From Brugia malayi (Eukaryota; Nematoda; Chromadorea; Rhabditida; Onchocercidae): a stretch of 64,000 nucleotides of DNA. Of the stretch, positions 26,251 through 39,407 are shown piece by piece. Below the pieces are notes generated by a model. That model was not told where the DNA came from. It did not search any database and worked only from the letters and a program-made list of their open reading frames with translations. Every line of letters begins with the position of its first letter. Position 1 is the stretch's first letter. Made by a program: the position numbers and the translations under genes. The DNA lies in the NCBI RefSeq assembly GCF_000002995.4, contig NW_025062476.1, positions 1,557,501 through 1,621,500 on the forward strand, read 5' to 3'.

Positions 26251-27459
26251 GATATTAATATGTGGTAGTAATATATTTTTATTGATAATAAAGATTTGAA
26301 AAAATATTATTTGTTTACTTTGTCGTTTTAATTTTAAATTATATTTAAAAAAAAAAAAATGGTAAAAGTGATGTGACATACAGAATTTCATTGGAAGAGA
26401 AATAATTTTAAAATATATTCAAAAGATACATTTTCATTTCATATTTACTGCAACATTCTATTCTCACATATAATTCATATGAGCATTTATCGAATGAATC
26501 AAATGATATCGTAATGACATGCCGATCAATCGATTAATTGATTAATCGATTAATTGATCAATCGATCAGTCAAATTAGCTAATAATTTTATCAAATTTCT
26601 TGATCTAAAGATAACTGATAATAATAGAAAAGAGATTTGTTGAGTAAAAATGATTTTGCAATGAGAATACAGTGAAACGAAATGATATTAATGTAAGAGA
26701 AATATGAAATATTGATAATATCGAATAATGGAAATGATAAAATGATAAAAAAGTATTAACAAATATGCAACAATTTTTGTATTATTCTATAAATATTATA
26801 AAATTTAACTAATAGTTGTTAATTTAAATTACTGAACTTTACTATTTAATTATTAATTAAAATTATAGAACTTTACTATTAATTAAAAATTAAAATGCAA
26901 ACAATTAAAAATTTCCAAAATTACCAGAAAAAATCAATTGGCATTCAGTATTTGTTAATTAACTTTGCTAGTGATGCTAGTATACGAATAATCAATTCAG
27001 TGATAATAGAAATCCGGAATAAATTTTTCCGGAATAAATCATAAATTACATAGTTAAAATATTTGTATTCACATCTGTAAAAATTGAATAATTTTAATCA
27101 CAATTTGTTTAACTATTTATATATAAATGATAATCATCAAATACATAATGAATGCAAAATATATTTAATCGAAAATGAAAATAAAAAAAAAAAAAAAAAA
27201 AAAACAAAATTATTATTTGTTAATTCATTTTAACATAATCGTAATAATAATAAAAAAAAAGCAAAAAAAAAAACGATGAATTTTGAACATTTAATAATGA
27301 ATATACAAAATACATAATAAGAATAATGAAAATAATTCTCAGTCGTGACTTTAATCATTTCATTCAAAATTTATTGTTGAAATAAAGTAAAAAAAAAAAA
27401 AAAAAGACCACTATGAAGTATGATACTATTTCAGTGAAGAAGTTTATAAACATATCGTA

Positions 27460-27495
<36 letters not shown>

Positions 27496-27826
27496 TAATA
27501 ATATCAATAATAACGATAAACAATAATAACAACTGAGAACAATAATAAATAAGAGTAATAATAATATTAATAACAATAATGATAAACAACAATAATAATA
27601 ATAATAATAAGAGAATAAATGATAGTAGTAGTAGTGACACTAATAATGACAAGTAGCACTTCAAATATGTGTTACTTAGAAGAGAGTAATAATAGTAATA
27701 TATTTCAGGTAAATAACTCTTCTCATTGTGATTTTTATTTGCATAGAACTTAATGTATACTTTACTTCAACAAAAGGTCAAACAATGATAACAAGAAAGT
27801 GGTAAGAAGTTGTCCACAACAAAATG

Positions 27827-27836
27827 TATATAAATA
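27827..27836 (+). promoter_or_regulatory. Possible TATA box for the Gly-rich peptide gene
   Basis: TATATAAATA about 97 bp before the ATG at 27933. Plausible for a highly expressed small secreted product, but AT-rich motifs are common by chance here. Confidence 0.3.
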
Positions 27837-27932
27837 TAAATAAAATTTTTACACTAAACGATACGAAAATTTTATTTTAATATATCTAATTTGTTGCTAA
27901 CTAACTCAACATAACTAAAGTGAATAATTGTG

Positions 27933-28461
27933 ATGCAAACGATACAACTAATATTTTCACTTCTATTTTTGTTATGTGTTATCGAAGGACAATTTTTTGG
28001 TGGTTGTGGATTTAGTATGATGCATGGATGTGGTGGTATGATTTAAATTATTTATTAATTAGTTGTATTAAATGACCAAACATTAAATCTTTTAAATAAT
28101 TTGACTAAAGTAATAAAAATAAAAATATATACTACAATAATATTTAAATTTAACAATGTTAATTTATTATTTATAAAAGAATGATACAAATAAATCTGTT
28201 TATATTTATCTATTTATGGAAATTACTTTTTTTTTTTTAATATAAATGAATTGTTATGATTTAAATGTTCTCTTCTTGTTACATTGCCCAAAATTAAATT
28301 TAGGTTATGGTTACGGTTATGGTTATGGATACGGTTATGGGAATTACGGTGCAATTGGTGGTTATGGAGGTTACGGTGGCATCGGTGGCTATGGTTTATC
28401 TGGTATGGGAATGGGCGGTTATGGTATGGGTTGCTGCGGAATTGGCAGCTTCTATGGATGA
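27933..28461 (+). CDS. Secreted Gly/Tyr-rich small peptide, caenacin/NLP-like candidate
   Basis: Two exons, 27933-28035 and 28304-28461, join in phase (split Gly codon) to give 86 residues. Residues 1-19 form a clear signal peptide (MQTIQLIFSLLFLLCVIEG). The mature part is glycine- and tyrosine-rich with YGYGYGYGYG and GGYGGYGG runs, plus four cysteines: C25 and C33 early and an adjacent CC near the end. Family knowledge: C. elegans caenacin/NLP (cnc, nlp-29) antimicrobial peptides and some cuticle or eggshell proteins share this composition; the cysteines are not typical of nlp-29 peptides. I infer an extracellular defence or structural role and cannot choose between them. The ATG is the only start that gives the signal peptide. 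No close gene lies on either side. Confidence 0.8.
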
Positions 28462-28567
28462 AAGTAAACCTCAACTATATTCATATTTCTTTTAGCATCA
28501 ACAATATAGTCAGGTTAATCACCATTAAAATTGATCACTCCCCAGTTGATTGACAATGTCAAAGAGA

Positions 28568-28622
<55 letters not shown>

Positions 28623-30179
28623 TCAACAAAATTAAATGTAATGCTAATACAACAGGGGAAACCCTATTACGTATCATTTTGTTATTATCACTCATATCTA
28701 TATTGCTCTAGTAAAATAAGATAAAAGATGTTAATTGATCAATCTATCTGATAATATCTATATGATCTACAAATTGGTCTGCAAATTAGAGAATTTACCT
28801 ATCATATAAACAAAATAGATGTACATATACATCTAACTCTACGATATGTTAGCTAACCATAGATTAATAATGTAAGCCTTCAAAAATGATCTATAAATGT
28901 TGAGCTATTTTCAACAAACATTAACAAATAACAAATGATTTATTTAACGCTTAACTATTAACTCCCATAACAACATATCATACATAAGCATACATAAGGA
29001 AGAAATCAAACAGGTGAGCTATTGTTATTCCATGGTATTATTGATAGTGTAGGTGTACATAGTAGATTGCTATGTGCTACGATGAATTTTGAAAACTGTA
29101 TGCCTAGAAGTAAATTTTATTAAAATAGTAAAATATGAGCGAGAAAGGGTAAAATGGAAATATTTCTTACCTCCAACTGTGATTTTATTTATTTAGCATT
29201 AAAATGTCGCTTTTAACAATTTTTGCATCGACTAGTTCTTGTTCAACTATATGGAGAGTGTAAATAAATTCATAATTTTGGTAAAAATAATTAATAGATC
29301 ATTAGGAGAAATAACATGGCAGAAACTCATACTAATTGGTAACTAATGACACTACCATGTTTGACACACAAAAATATGAATCTTAATCCTCAAATGTTAA
29401 CTCTATGAAAATTTGCAAAAAAAAAAAAAAAAAAAAAAAAAAAAGATATCGTTATTTGTTCTTTCATATTTGCTTAACATTTGAACTAATAATGAGTGTA
29501 AAACATAACAAAAGTAATGATGAGAATATAGCATACAGCATTTATAAGAATGTGGCACCCAAGAAACCAACTTTTTAACCATAATATAATAATTAATGGT
29601 GAAAAGCTAGTGATTCCTTTGTAACCAAAGTGATATGGTCCATGAGTAATTCAAAACAGCGAGAATTTCTAAGGAAGTGATTTAAACTGCAGTCAAAAAA
29701 AAAAAAAAAGGTATATAAAAATACCTTTTTTAAAATATTTGGTAGAGCGAAAATCATTGCACTTAAAACAGTGCAAAGGCGATAGGAAATGCATGGTAGA
29801 AGGAAAAATGCATAAAAAATGTAAGATAAATAGGCACTGAATGAATTGCATACAGAGTTATACAATTTCCCTTTAAAAAAAAAAAAAAAAAAAAAGGAAA
29901 AAAAAAAAAAGAATCATCTCATCAATTCTAAACTCTTCAATCTACAGAGTAAATAAGACTAAGTGCCTAAAAAGAATCACAACCGATTAACAGAAGCTGT
30001 GTTTCATAATAATTTTAAAGCAATTCCAATTAGAGGTTATAAATTATAATGCTCTACACGTTACAACAATATGATCAACCATTTTTCTTATTATTTCTAA
30101 ATCATTTTAATACACAATTTAATAATATGTATTATAAGTGAAAGAAAAGGAGTAGCAAATAAATGAATAAAACACTGAT
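28462..30179. other. Intergenic region, convergent 3' ends
   Basis: AT-rich, with an AATC microsatellite (28565-28620), A runs and a short inverted repeat (29704-29731) made of an aaggtat/atacctt stem followed by T residues. No coding signal found. Confidence 0.65.
28565..28620. repeat. (AATC)n microsatellite
   Basis: About 14 perfect caat/aatc units in the 3' flank of the Gly-rich peptide gene; the tract may lie within its 3'UTR. Confidence 0.95.
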
Positions 30180-33100
30180 TTAATCATCTTCGGTGATACT
30201 AGTCGATAACTGTATCCTCAGTGGTCTTTCTTTCCTTCGCGAAATCGTACCATCGCCGGGTTTTATAACGTTATCTTTGAATCTTAATGAACGTTTCTCC
30301 TTCTCTGTTAACTGCCGCACTTGCTCATAAGCTAATCTAAAATTTCAAAGAAAATTAAGAAAAAAAAAAGTATTATATCTTCAAAGATGTCAAAAAGTAA
30401 CAACCAAACAACTTGATTTCAGTTTGTTCTCTCTTTCTTTCTCTCTGTCTTTGTTGATTGAATTGTAGCCATCTTTTCCATGCGACATATACGATGTTAC
30501 AAAATCACAATGAAAATATTTAGATTGAATCTGATACTAGGCAAAATGCCTATTACTAAGATACCAATTACAACTATAAAATTTTAGAGCTATAAATTTA
30601 AGGATAGTAAGATTTTATACTTAAGGACTAGAAGAAAAAAATACAAAAATCTCACTTGAAATAGATGAGTTTCCCATTAAATGTTCCGTTAGATGGTGCT
30701 TCACCATTTGTAAAACTAACGTTTTCATATAAATCAACTCTATCCTTCGTATATGGCCACTTACTCCAAGCAGTTGTTGGAAATGCCTATAAAAATAACT
30801 TTTCTAAATTATGAAAAATGAAATTTAGATGATTTTTTTTTTAGTTTTTAAATTGCATAAAAGATAGCAACTTAACACTTTCAATTGTTAAAATAGTGAT
30901 TAGTTGATTTTACATCTTTCATTTATTATTGCAAACTAGGTGCTAGTCAGATGATAGCTGATATAAGCAGAGAATGACAACTTATGGAATATTTTTTACC
31001 TCTGACAGTTGAATCTGATCAAATGGTACACGATAGTGAAAGGAGATCTGTTCTTTAAGTGCTGCTACCTGATTCTGCTTATCTACTGGTATCATTAGTT
31101 CAACCAAAGATGTTACTTCTGGCACTGATGATTTCCAACGTCTCACCATCACTGGATAAGATGCTGATGTATGCATTTTTGCTCGTGCAACTTCTTCATC
31201 TACAAAAAAAAAAAAAAAAATGCTGCACTGCACTGTATCACATATACTGAAATGTCTTAAAAGTTTATGTAAGTTCAAGTAAGTCAAAAAAAAAAAAAGT
31301 TTAATGTTTATTACATGAAATGTGTTTAACCTGAGAGAAATTGCAAATACAAATTTTTGTTCCAATCGTGACCACGTCTGCCGAGCTGGTCACCCAGAAA
31401 CAATACTGGTGCTCCGCCACCAACAATCACTTCTCGTAATCGTAATCTTTGAAATAACAATAACATTATATGATATAAAAAAAGATATAAGAAAGATAAC
31501 TTCATTAATAAACTATGAATTGTTGTCTGTTTGTCTATCATTACAGCATTATAAGATTAAACAGCTATATGATAAGTACTAAAATTGATGTTATGATTTC
31601 ATGATTTATTTTCAAAAAATTTATTTGTGGTACAGTTAAAATTAATGCAAGACACGATTCAATAAACAAAATGGAATAATAATAATAATAGCAAATCTGT
31701 CATATATTTTTATAAGCCATATATAAGACAAATGATAGGAAGATTAATGGAATGAAATGATCAGTTTTTACTGGTTTATCTGATCTACCACTTACTGGTT
31801 GAGGTCGTATTTTGTAGCATACACCTTTTTCATCTGTTCCTGACAACGCATCAATAATGTACGTATTTGCATATCAACAGTAGTTGGAATACTGAACAAT
31901 GTAGGCCACTTATCTAACTGAAATTCAAGTAAGATTTTGCTTTTTGTTTAAATAATATTCATGAATATGAATAATGCACACTGATGAAATTATTCTGAAA
32001 AACTCACATCAGCGTTTTCACGATCAAACCTGATAATCCGCATCAATTTTTCATTCTCTTTCAACGGCGAACGCAACTTCACCGACAGCTACAACACATT
32101 TTCTTTGACTTTGTTTAACTTTCCAAAAAAAAAAAAAAAAAAACTTCAGCTTAAAAAATTAAAAAAAATATCGAAAAGAGAAATATTCCCACATTTCAGC
32201 TTGAGTTCAGTTTTTCTTTCATATCAAGGATTTTGGATCTCCACAAGATAGGATAAACAGGAACCAGCATAAAATGAAGATGGATTATAATAACATATCA
32301 ACAATAGATGTGCTACATTCAACATCAGATAGGTTTAACTTGATAGTTCCGCCCTCCCCTACCCACCCCAAAACCCTATGACCTTTATTTTAACAGTAGC
32401 AAATATTAAATTTAATTCATGTCATACTTTTTGAACAGCATAGTAAGCGTCATGAATAGTTTCCGTTTCGTTAATAATGCTTTCATAACCATCAGCGTCA
32501 TCAGTACTGTAATGTTTGAGGACAACAAATTCATTCATATCAACTCCAATTACAGCTGATAACCATTGCTTCATGTGAATAACTAACTGTCGATCGTCTA
32601 CATCTACTTCAACATCTAAACAGATAACATTACGATGAAACAATTGCTCCAAAGCATTAGTTTTATTCCAAATCGAATAATGTAGCTCTTGATTAATAAT
32701 AATAACAACTATAGATAAGTCAATAATCAGATGTTAAAAATGGTTAAAGATCATGCTCTTTTTTTATTAAGAATCTATTAAAAACAAACACAAATTCTCA
32801 GCATTTCAAGCTAACCGTTGAGTGATTTCACTCGTGATTTTCCACGAATGATAATATCAAAACTAGATTGTGTTGTTCCGGAAATATATGTATGTGTGCC
32901 ACCCACAAGTGTATCACCAGAGGAGCTTGCAATACTTGCTTCAACTTCTACTGTACTCTCCATTTCAAATAACCGTTTTTGTTCGGAAGCTGCCATGACT
33001 GCATCATACGTTCGCTGAAATAAAAGAACACAAGGAACCATTAAAATTTCCAAAATGAAATGATTCGAACTAAAGTTCCCGGAAAATCTCTCTAAAGAAA

Positions 33101-36100
33101 AGTTCAAATGAATGCAAAAATTAAATAGCAACAAAAGATTACTTCATAACGGCTTATTCGATCAACGGCGGAATCCCTAGCAGTAACATCAGCGGTATCA
33201 TCACTATCAGATACAACCGGTGATACCATCGGAGTACATGCTGTGCTTACAGATTCCATATCACCATCACCGTCCTTAATTTTCATATTCAATAATACCT
33301 AAGAAAATAAATTATCGAAATTTGATCAAATATTATAGAATGCCTCATACGAATAAGCAAACTAATGCATATGTTCACCAAAATGAAATGATTCCTATTT
33401 CCACAAAAACTAAAGTATCTAAAAAATCTCTTTGTATAGAAATTCAAGGGATGCAAAAACTGATGAATTTATCATCAGAACTTCTAAAAATGTAAACAAC
33501 TATATTCTATATATAGTTCTATCATCGGAAGACCACTTTACTGAAACATCCGTAGTCTAGCATTCATGGCCACTGTTATCTTCCTTATCACGAAACATAA
33601 AAAGTCATGCAAAGACTAATATGCTTTTAATCTAACTTATCTAAAAATGAATTATAAAAAACCAAAAACTTTTATGCCTTCATCTAAAAATGATAAATAA
33701 ACTGTTCCATTGCAAAACAATACTGTGAAAGCAATTACTTACCAAGCACGGACTATTATTATCCTCCTCGGAAATTACCGATGACAAATGACTACTAGCC
33801 ATTGAGGGAGTTGTCTGCTTCATTGTAAGCGTTTCTGGTATACCTGAAGCGGGAACACTACGTAGATCAATAACTGCTGAACAAGATCCTGATGTTGTCG
33901 TATTTGTATCAGCAGGCATACTACCTATCGGAGTTGTTGAACGACTGACATCATGCGAAAGTGATGGAATAATTCCAGCTTGTATATAATCATCTAAATT
34001 CATTCATTTCAATAGCTAATATAATATAAAATATATTAACTAAAAACAAAGATGCAAAATATAAAAGCGCATTTTATTTCAAAATAACTCTTTTCAGCTA
34101 CTATGAAGGAAAAGAAAAATATAACAGAATTATGTAACATATATCTATGCTCCCCTCATCCAAAAAAAAAAAATGAATAAACGAAAATAACATACCTGGT
34201 GTTGGAAGACTTATTGTCAATATTTTTGCATGATTTCTTCTTTCTAAAAGTGCAAACATCTTTGACTTATCAAAGTCGATTTTTCGATCTTCATCCGTTG
34301 AATAACCACTCCCACCAACATCCACATACAACTGAATATTGAATGTTAGTAAAAAGTGGTAACAGTTTGCCCTTATAGATATAAAACTCTTGGTAATTTC
34401 ATGTGCTTACTTTGACATTTGTGATATTAAGCAGAGCTTGTGCACAGGTAAAACTGTCATCATCAAGCAAAACCATTGTCGGTGATGCAGCAATTCCTTT
34501 ATCAATTACCAAACGCATGTTGTCGGTTTTATCACCACAAATATGAAAAATCTAAAAATTTACTCTTCATCATATTGTAGAATTTCTGACAAAATTAATT
34601 ATAAAAAACAACAAGAGTATATATTAACAAAGAGTATTAACGATCAAGTATAAAACAATGATACTTGATACCTGTCCCAATTTCTGCTTTATCATACTCA
34701 TTGTTTCATTATCGTGATATTGCATTTGAAATGATGGCAGAAAGGTTCCATTTTCAATATTAAGTGCAATTAATTTTACTGTGCCAACTGATTCATCGTC
34801 ATAAATATGATAAAACTGTTGTGCCTCAGACGGTTTAACATCTAACAGAAAATATACAATCGGGCGGTATAAACTCTTTACGGAACATCCAGGATATACT
34901 TCTTCCAATGTCTGGAAAAAAATTTTTTTTTGCTTATTATTATGATAAGCTTCCTAATTTGTTTCCTTCTTACTACATTCTCCTTAACTGCACAGCTTAT
35001 TTATTCTCCAAAAAATTATTCAAATAAAGCTAAGAAGATATGTCAAAAGCAATAGCAATTATTTGCACAAGTGATAAGAATACTTATTTAGCATTTTGTG
35101 ATAATAACCTTTTGCATTTCATTTTCTGTGAATGAACGTATAATTGAATAAGTGAAATCTTTGCACAACAGCAGCCGAACGTCAGAAACTGAAACAGAAG
35201 TCTTAGCACAAAATGCCTTAAGAATTGCATCGTAAATTTCGGATAATTTCGTTGTGTATGGAAATTTCATTGCTTCCGTTAGATTAGCAACATCTGGTAT
35301 AATATGAGCTCCATTGAACATTATGTTAACCTGAAATTGAAACACATCTGTGCACCTTAACACTGATATAAATTCACAGTTTTTATAATACTTGCAGCAT
35401 TTATAATTATCTGATCTACGAATTTGTATCATAATAGAGCAGTTAAACAGAGACGAACATATAAAACAGTTATAGTTTATCAATTTTACCGAAACAAGCG
35501 ACTCTTTGTATTGTTTTTCTCGAAGTTTCTCTTCTTCTAGCTCCTCAAATCGCCTCAAACGCTCCAGAAGATGGTCCGCTAATTCACCAGTTTTTATAAA
35601 TCTTGCATTTCGCTTACGATCAATCTGGAAAAAATCTATCTTATAAAATTTTCGGTTAAGAACTGATTGTTCGGTCTTGCTCATAACAAAAATGTTAAAC
35701 AAAATTAATCATTCCTAAATTTCCAATTCTTCAGATATTAAAAAGAAGACAAAAACAAAACCTGTCTATACATCAACATATAAGCATTTGTATTTCCCGA
35801 TGACCAACCACCACAAGAACCACCAAATGTACGATGTATATCTTCAATTGAAGCAGGAGTTACGTTACTGTCATTAAAGCAAAACCATTTATCTTGATCC
35901 ATGTTCCTTAAAAAAATAGATAAAATGATGAGTTATTACTTGAAAATTATCATTATTCCATCAGCTAAAATATTTCATTCGTCATAATCGAGATAACTGC
36001 ACAATATAAGTATTAGAATAACGATAAAAGGATAATATCACTAAAACAGATATTATTAAATCCCCGTAACCCGAATATTAATGCTGATCTACAATCATCT

Positions 36101-39100
36101 CATAAGAATCATAATGCAAAAAAGACAGAAATTAATGCAAATATTTGCTTCGCTGTCCAAGAAAATACTTCCCTTTAACGAATATCATTATTCCAAACAG
36201 CAGAACTATAAAACCCTAAAACTCACTTGATATATGCGAAATAATGGCCTCCTGAAGCACTCCCTTGATGTACCATAACCGAAAATAATTCATAGAGAAA
36301 TGGACCATCTCTTTTAAGTAACATATCAACTTCTTGTTCGTCCAAATGACCATTATTCTGTTCCGCACGAGATACTAAGTAATTAAGACACAGTAATATA
36401 TTAAAACATATCAATTATAAATAATTAAAATAGAAGAAAAAAAAAGACATTCTATAAAAAATATGTTATGTAACAGGCTGACAACTGTCCATAACTAGCA
36501 TGAAAACCGCAACGTGAGGAGCACTAAATGGCTGAAGATTTCTAACAATGAATTCATAACTTCTCGACTCTTTCAAAAACTATTACCATAATCAGATAAA
36601 TTTGGTTTTGATGTTGTTGGCTCATCTTTTTTCCTGCAACAATCAAAATGTGAAGAAACTTTCAATGACAATTATGTTAAACATAACATTATTACATAAT
36701 AGCATAAATAACAGACATTTAAATGACTTGGTCCCATAACTAATAAGTTGAAACAGAAATAAAAAAAAACCTTGACACTGAGACTGCTGATGCCCAACTG
36801 ATCTTCTTCGGTGGCTCACTTTTCGTTGCATCGTAAACGAATTCATTCAAATTTAGTAATGCTGGGAAGGTCATTCTAAAACAACTTGATAGGAAATTGC
36901 GGAATTAAGAGGTTAACATAAAAAATATAAACAGTCACCAAGACAACGGTATAGGGAAAAATAAATAAACGTACTTGTCGTTTAATTTGATACGATGAAG
37001 TGTATTGCAATCAAAATCAAAACGTTTAAGCTGGATTGACAGCAAATAGGGAAATTTTATTATTCGCAAACCCTATAACGGATTCCATAACGAATTTATG
37101 AATCAATAATACAAAAAACAGAAAGATATAATGCTACTATTACTTCGGTACAATTTTTTAGCTAGTACAGGCTCGGTTCAATATCATACACTATTGCTAG
37201 ATGAAACAAGAAGGAAAAAAAAAACATGTAATTCATAGGAAAATAGCATGCTGGTAGGATGAAAGATCCTAAATGAAGAAATAAATTCATGAAAGAACAA
37301 TCTATCACAACTAAGCTGTTAAAAGAATGTAGATAAAGAAATGAGACCACATGGATTACTTCATTTTATCATTACTAATTTCTCATTTTCAAAAGTTTAA
37401 ATTCTTCCAAAACATTTAATGGATTACTGCTAATAGCTACTAAATCAATGTAATTGGTCGAAATTTTTTATGCACTTCGACTACTTCGGAATCAATAACT
37501 TTCTTGACATCTTACCTTTAACGCATTTTGCTTCCTTCTGCACCCTTCACAATAATACTGATTACTTCCTTCCAGCACTTCAGGTTTGATGAAAGCATGA
37601 AGTGCCTCTTCCTGCAAATATTTAATGAAGCAAATAATTAGATAAAAATGAGTCACGTAAAACTTACCACACTTTTGAAGGCATCAGTGGCACCAAATTG
37701 TTTCACTGCTAATGGCAAATCCAGAAATTCATCCTGCTTGATATTTTCCTTTTGACAGAAAAGACATTTGACAAAATCCTCCATATTACCCCTATAAAAT
37801 CGATTATGTCTCAAAATTATTATTATGAAGTTTCAGATCTTCGAATCAAAGAACACAAGATATTCCGATGTTATTACCACACCTTTGACCGTATGATTAC
37901 CTGTATAGTTCCTGAAAACTAGCGTCTGCTTTGCTCCATTTCTGTTTTAATGCATCAAACATTATTCTGCATAACTCCTGGATATCATGTTGCTCGTAAG
38001 CTACAAAAAAAATTTATTCGAGAAAAAAAAAAACGATAAGGTATTTTTAGCCTTAAATGTCCAAGGATCGTTAAAGCACAAAGTGTAATCAAAAAAACCA
38101 TGTCAATAAGGTTTTCGAGAAAAAAACTGTAATTACTAGATAATTTATGGACTAACAATTCAAACATGAATATGAAAACTTACCCTCGGAATTACTCCAA
38201 CCAAAAGATGCAGTCAAATCAATAGTTTCCAGCGATTCACGGTCACTGGTTTGCAGAAGCAAAAACAATTTTTGTAGTTGGCATGGAATGCTTCTAGCTT
38301 CCGCAGCTTCAGAACCGGTGAATTTCCACCTATCAAATATTACAGAAATGGTGAAGTACTTTAGCCATGCCAATTTCATTTTCTTATTAGAAATAAAAAA
38401 AAAAAAAAAAACCTTTAACTAACGATTTTCTTCACTTACCCATAAATTGCATTTCGGAATTCAGGTGTCATATATAACGTTTGTATTAGTGAATTCAGAT
38501 AACAAGTCATAGCTTGATTGACTAAACCAACGTAACAATGATTGTTATCGTCTAAATTAGCCAACGGTCCTGTTGTATCCATTGTTGAAAGAACCGGTAA
38601 TGGCAACAAAACTTCCGAGTCTGATTTACAAATAAAATGTAAACTTGACAAACGATATTATTTTCAAGAAATATAATTTAAGCTATGCAACTTCTACTAA
38701 AAGCAATATTCTCTGATGTGATTTGATATGTACAAAGAAAAGCATAATAAAAGGAAAATTTTAAGAAAATTTAAGGGAAATTTAAGTGTCAGATATTTTT
38801 TAAATTTTTTTGAAAATGAAAACTGCTCACTCAAATCAGCAGTTTCATCGGCAACCTGATGGATGCTGGAAGTGGACGGCTCACAGGGCATACTTTCGGG
38901 AGGAGAGCGATTTATATCGCCGCCTATTAAACGCAATATTAATTAAACAAGAATTCCCAAATCATTTTATATATGATATGTTTACGAAATACAAACACAA
39001 AAATTTTCTGGAGCTAATTTGGATGCAGTGATTACAGTTAGCTATTTTTCAAATGAATACGATCCATATCAAGAGATGAAGACAAGAGTGAGCAAGACGG

Positions 39101-39407
39101 TCACAAAGTGTTTCTTCGCAACAACAGAAGAGTCGTTCAATTCTACTTTTTTTTGATATGAAAAAGTAAAGAAATTCTGAGCAATTTCCATCATTAAAAA
39201 ATAGAATTATCCTAATTTGTCATAAGCTTTATAAGCAAAATCCACCATACCAGGTAATGATGGTCCATTAAAGATTAGAGGACAGAGGCTTGTATTGGAA
39301 TTACTTGAAGCTGTAACAGATGATCTCGTATAACTTGAAGTTGCATCATTTTGTTCACGTAGCGTTTTACAGCCATGCCGACGTTTACTTGATGTACCTT
39401 TTGACAT
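30180..39407 (-). CDS. USP47: Ubiquitin carboxyl-terminal hydrolase, USP47 type
   Basis: Cysteine protease that removes ubiquitin; USP47 in other animals acts on DNA polymerase beta, beta-catenin and MAPK targets. Exons, 5' to 3': 39407-39251, 38923-38831, 38620-38440, 38329-38184, 38000-37901, 37791-37668, 37611-37516, 37072-36975, 36875-36771, 36633-36587, 36374-36227, 35906-35762, 35624-35490, 35330-35109, 34911-34672, 34551-34411, 34331-34196, 33993-33743, 33298-33143, 33014-32816, 32687-32428, 32088-32008, 31917-31796, 31446-31331, 31199-31000, 30786-30656, 30336-30180. In-phase total 3987 nt, 1328 aa, close to human USP47. Residues 1-83: Ser-rich, low complexity. Cys box [16 protein letters not shown] (C123); QHDIQELC; CxxC pairs C235/C238 and C288/C291; QLKRFDFD; His box [12 protein letters not shown] (H426); WFCFND (D444). 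After the catalytic domain come a Glu/Arg helix, ubiquitin-like folds (around 526-599 and later) and a Ser/Thr-rich linker about 772-972. A splice acceptor ending at 39459 lies 51 bp before the ATG. Confidence 0.95.

Larger units (their letters stand above)
22514..27860. other. Gene-free region rich in simple repeats
   Basis: No ORF with domain character or splice logic. Besides the repeats listed separately, it holds GA and CT tracts at 22640-22681, 22885-22936, 24886-24929 and 25541-25612, T and A runs up to about 30 bp, an 8-bp periodic atcgatta/attgatta stretch (26523-26570) and an AAT/TAATAA-rich stretch (27459-27612). Long ORFs within the CA and GT tracts are repeat artefacts. Confidence 0.75.

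Noticed and set aside
25011..26391. HTHTYTHIHT and VCVCMYV ORFs of up to 138 codons
   Set aside because: Translations of CA/GT microsatellites with no coding context.
27459..27664. Leu/Ile-rich minus-strand ORFs
   Set aside because: Produced by AAT/TAATAA microsatellite; no other coding evidence.
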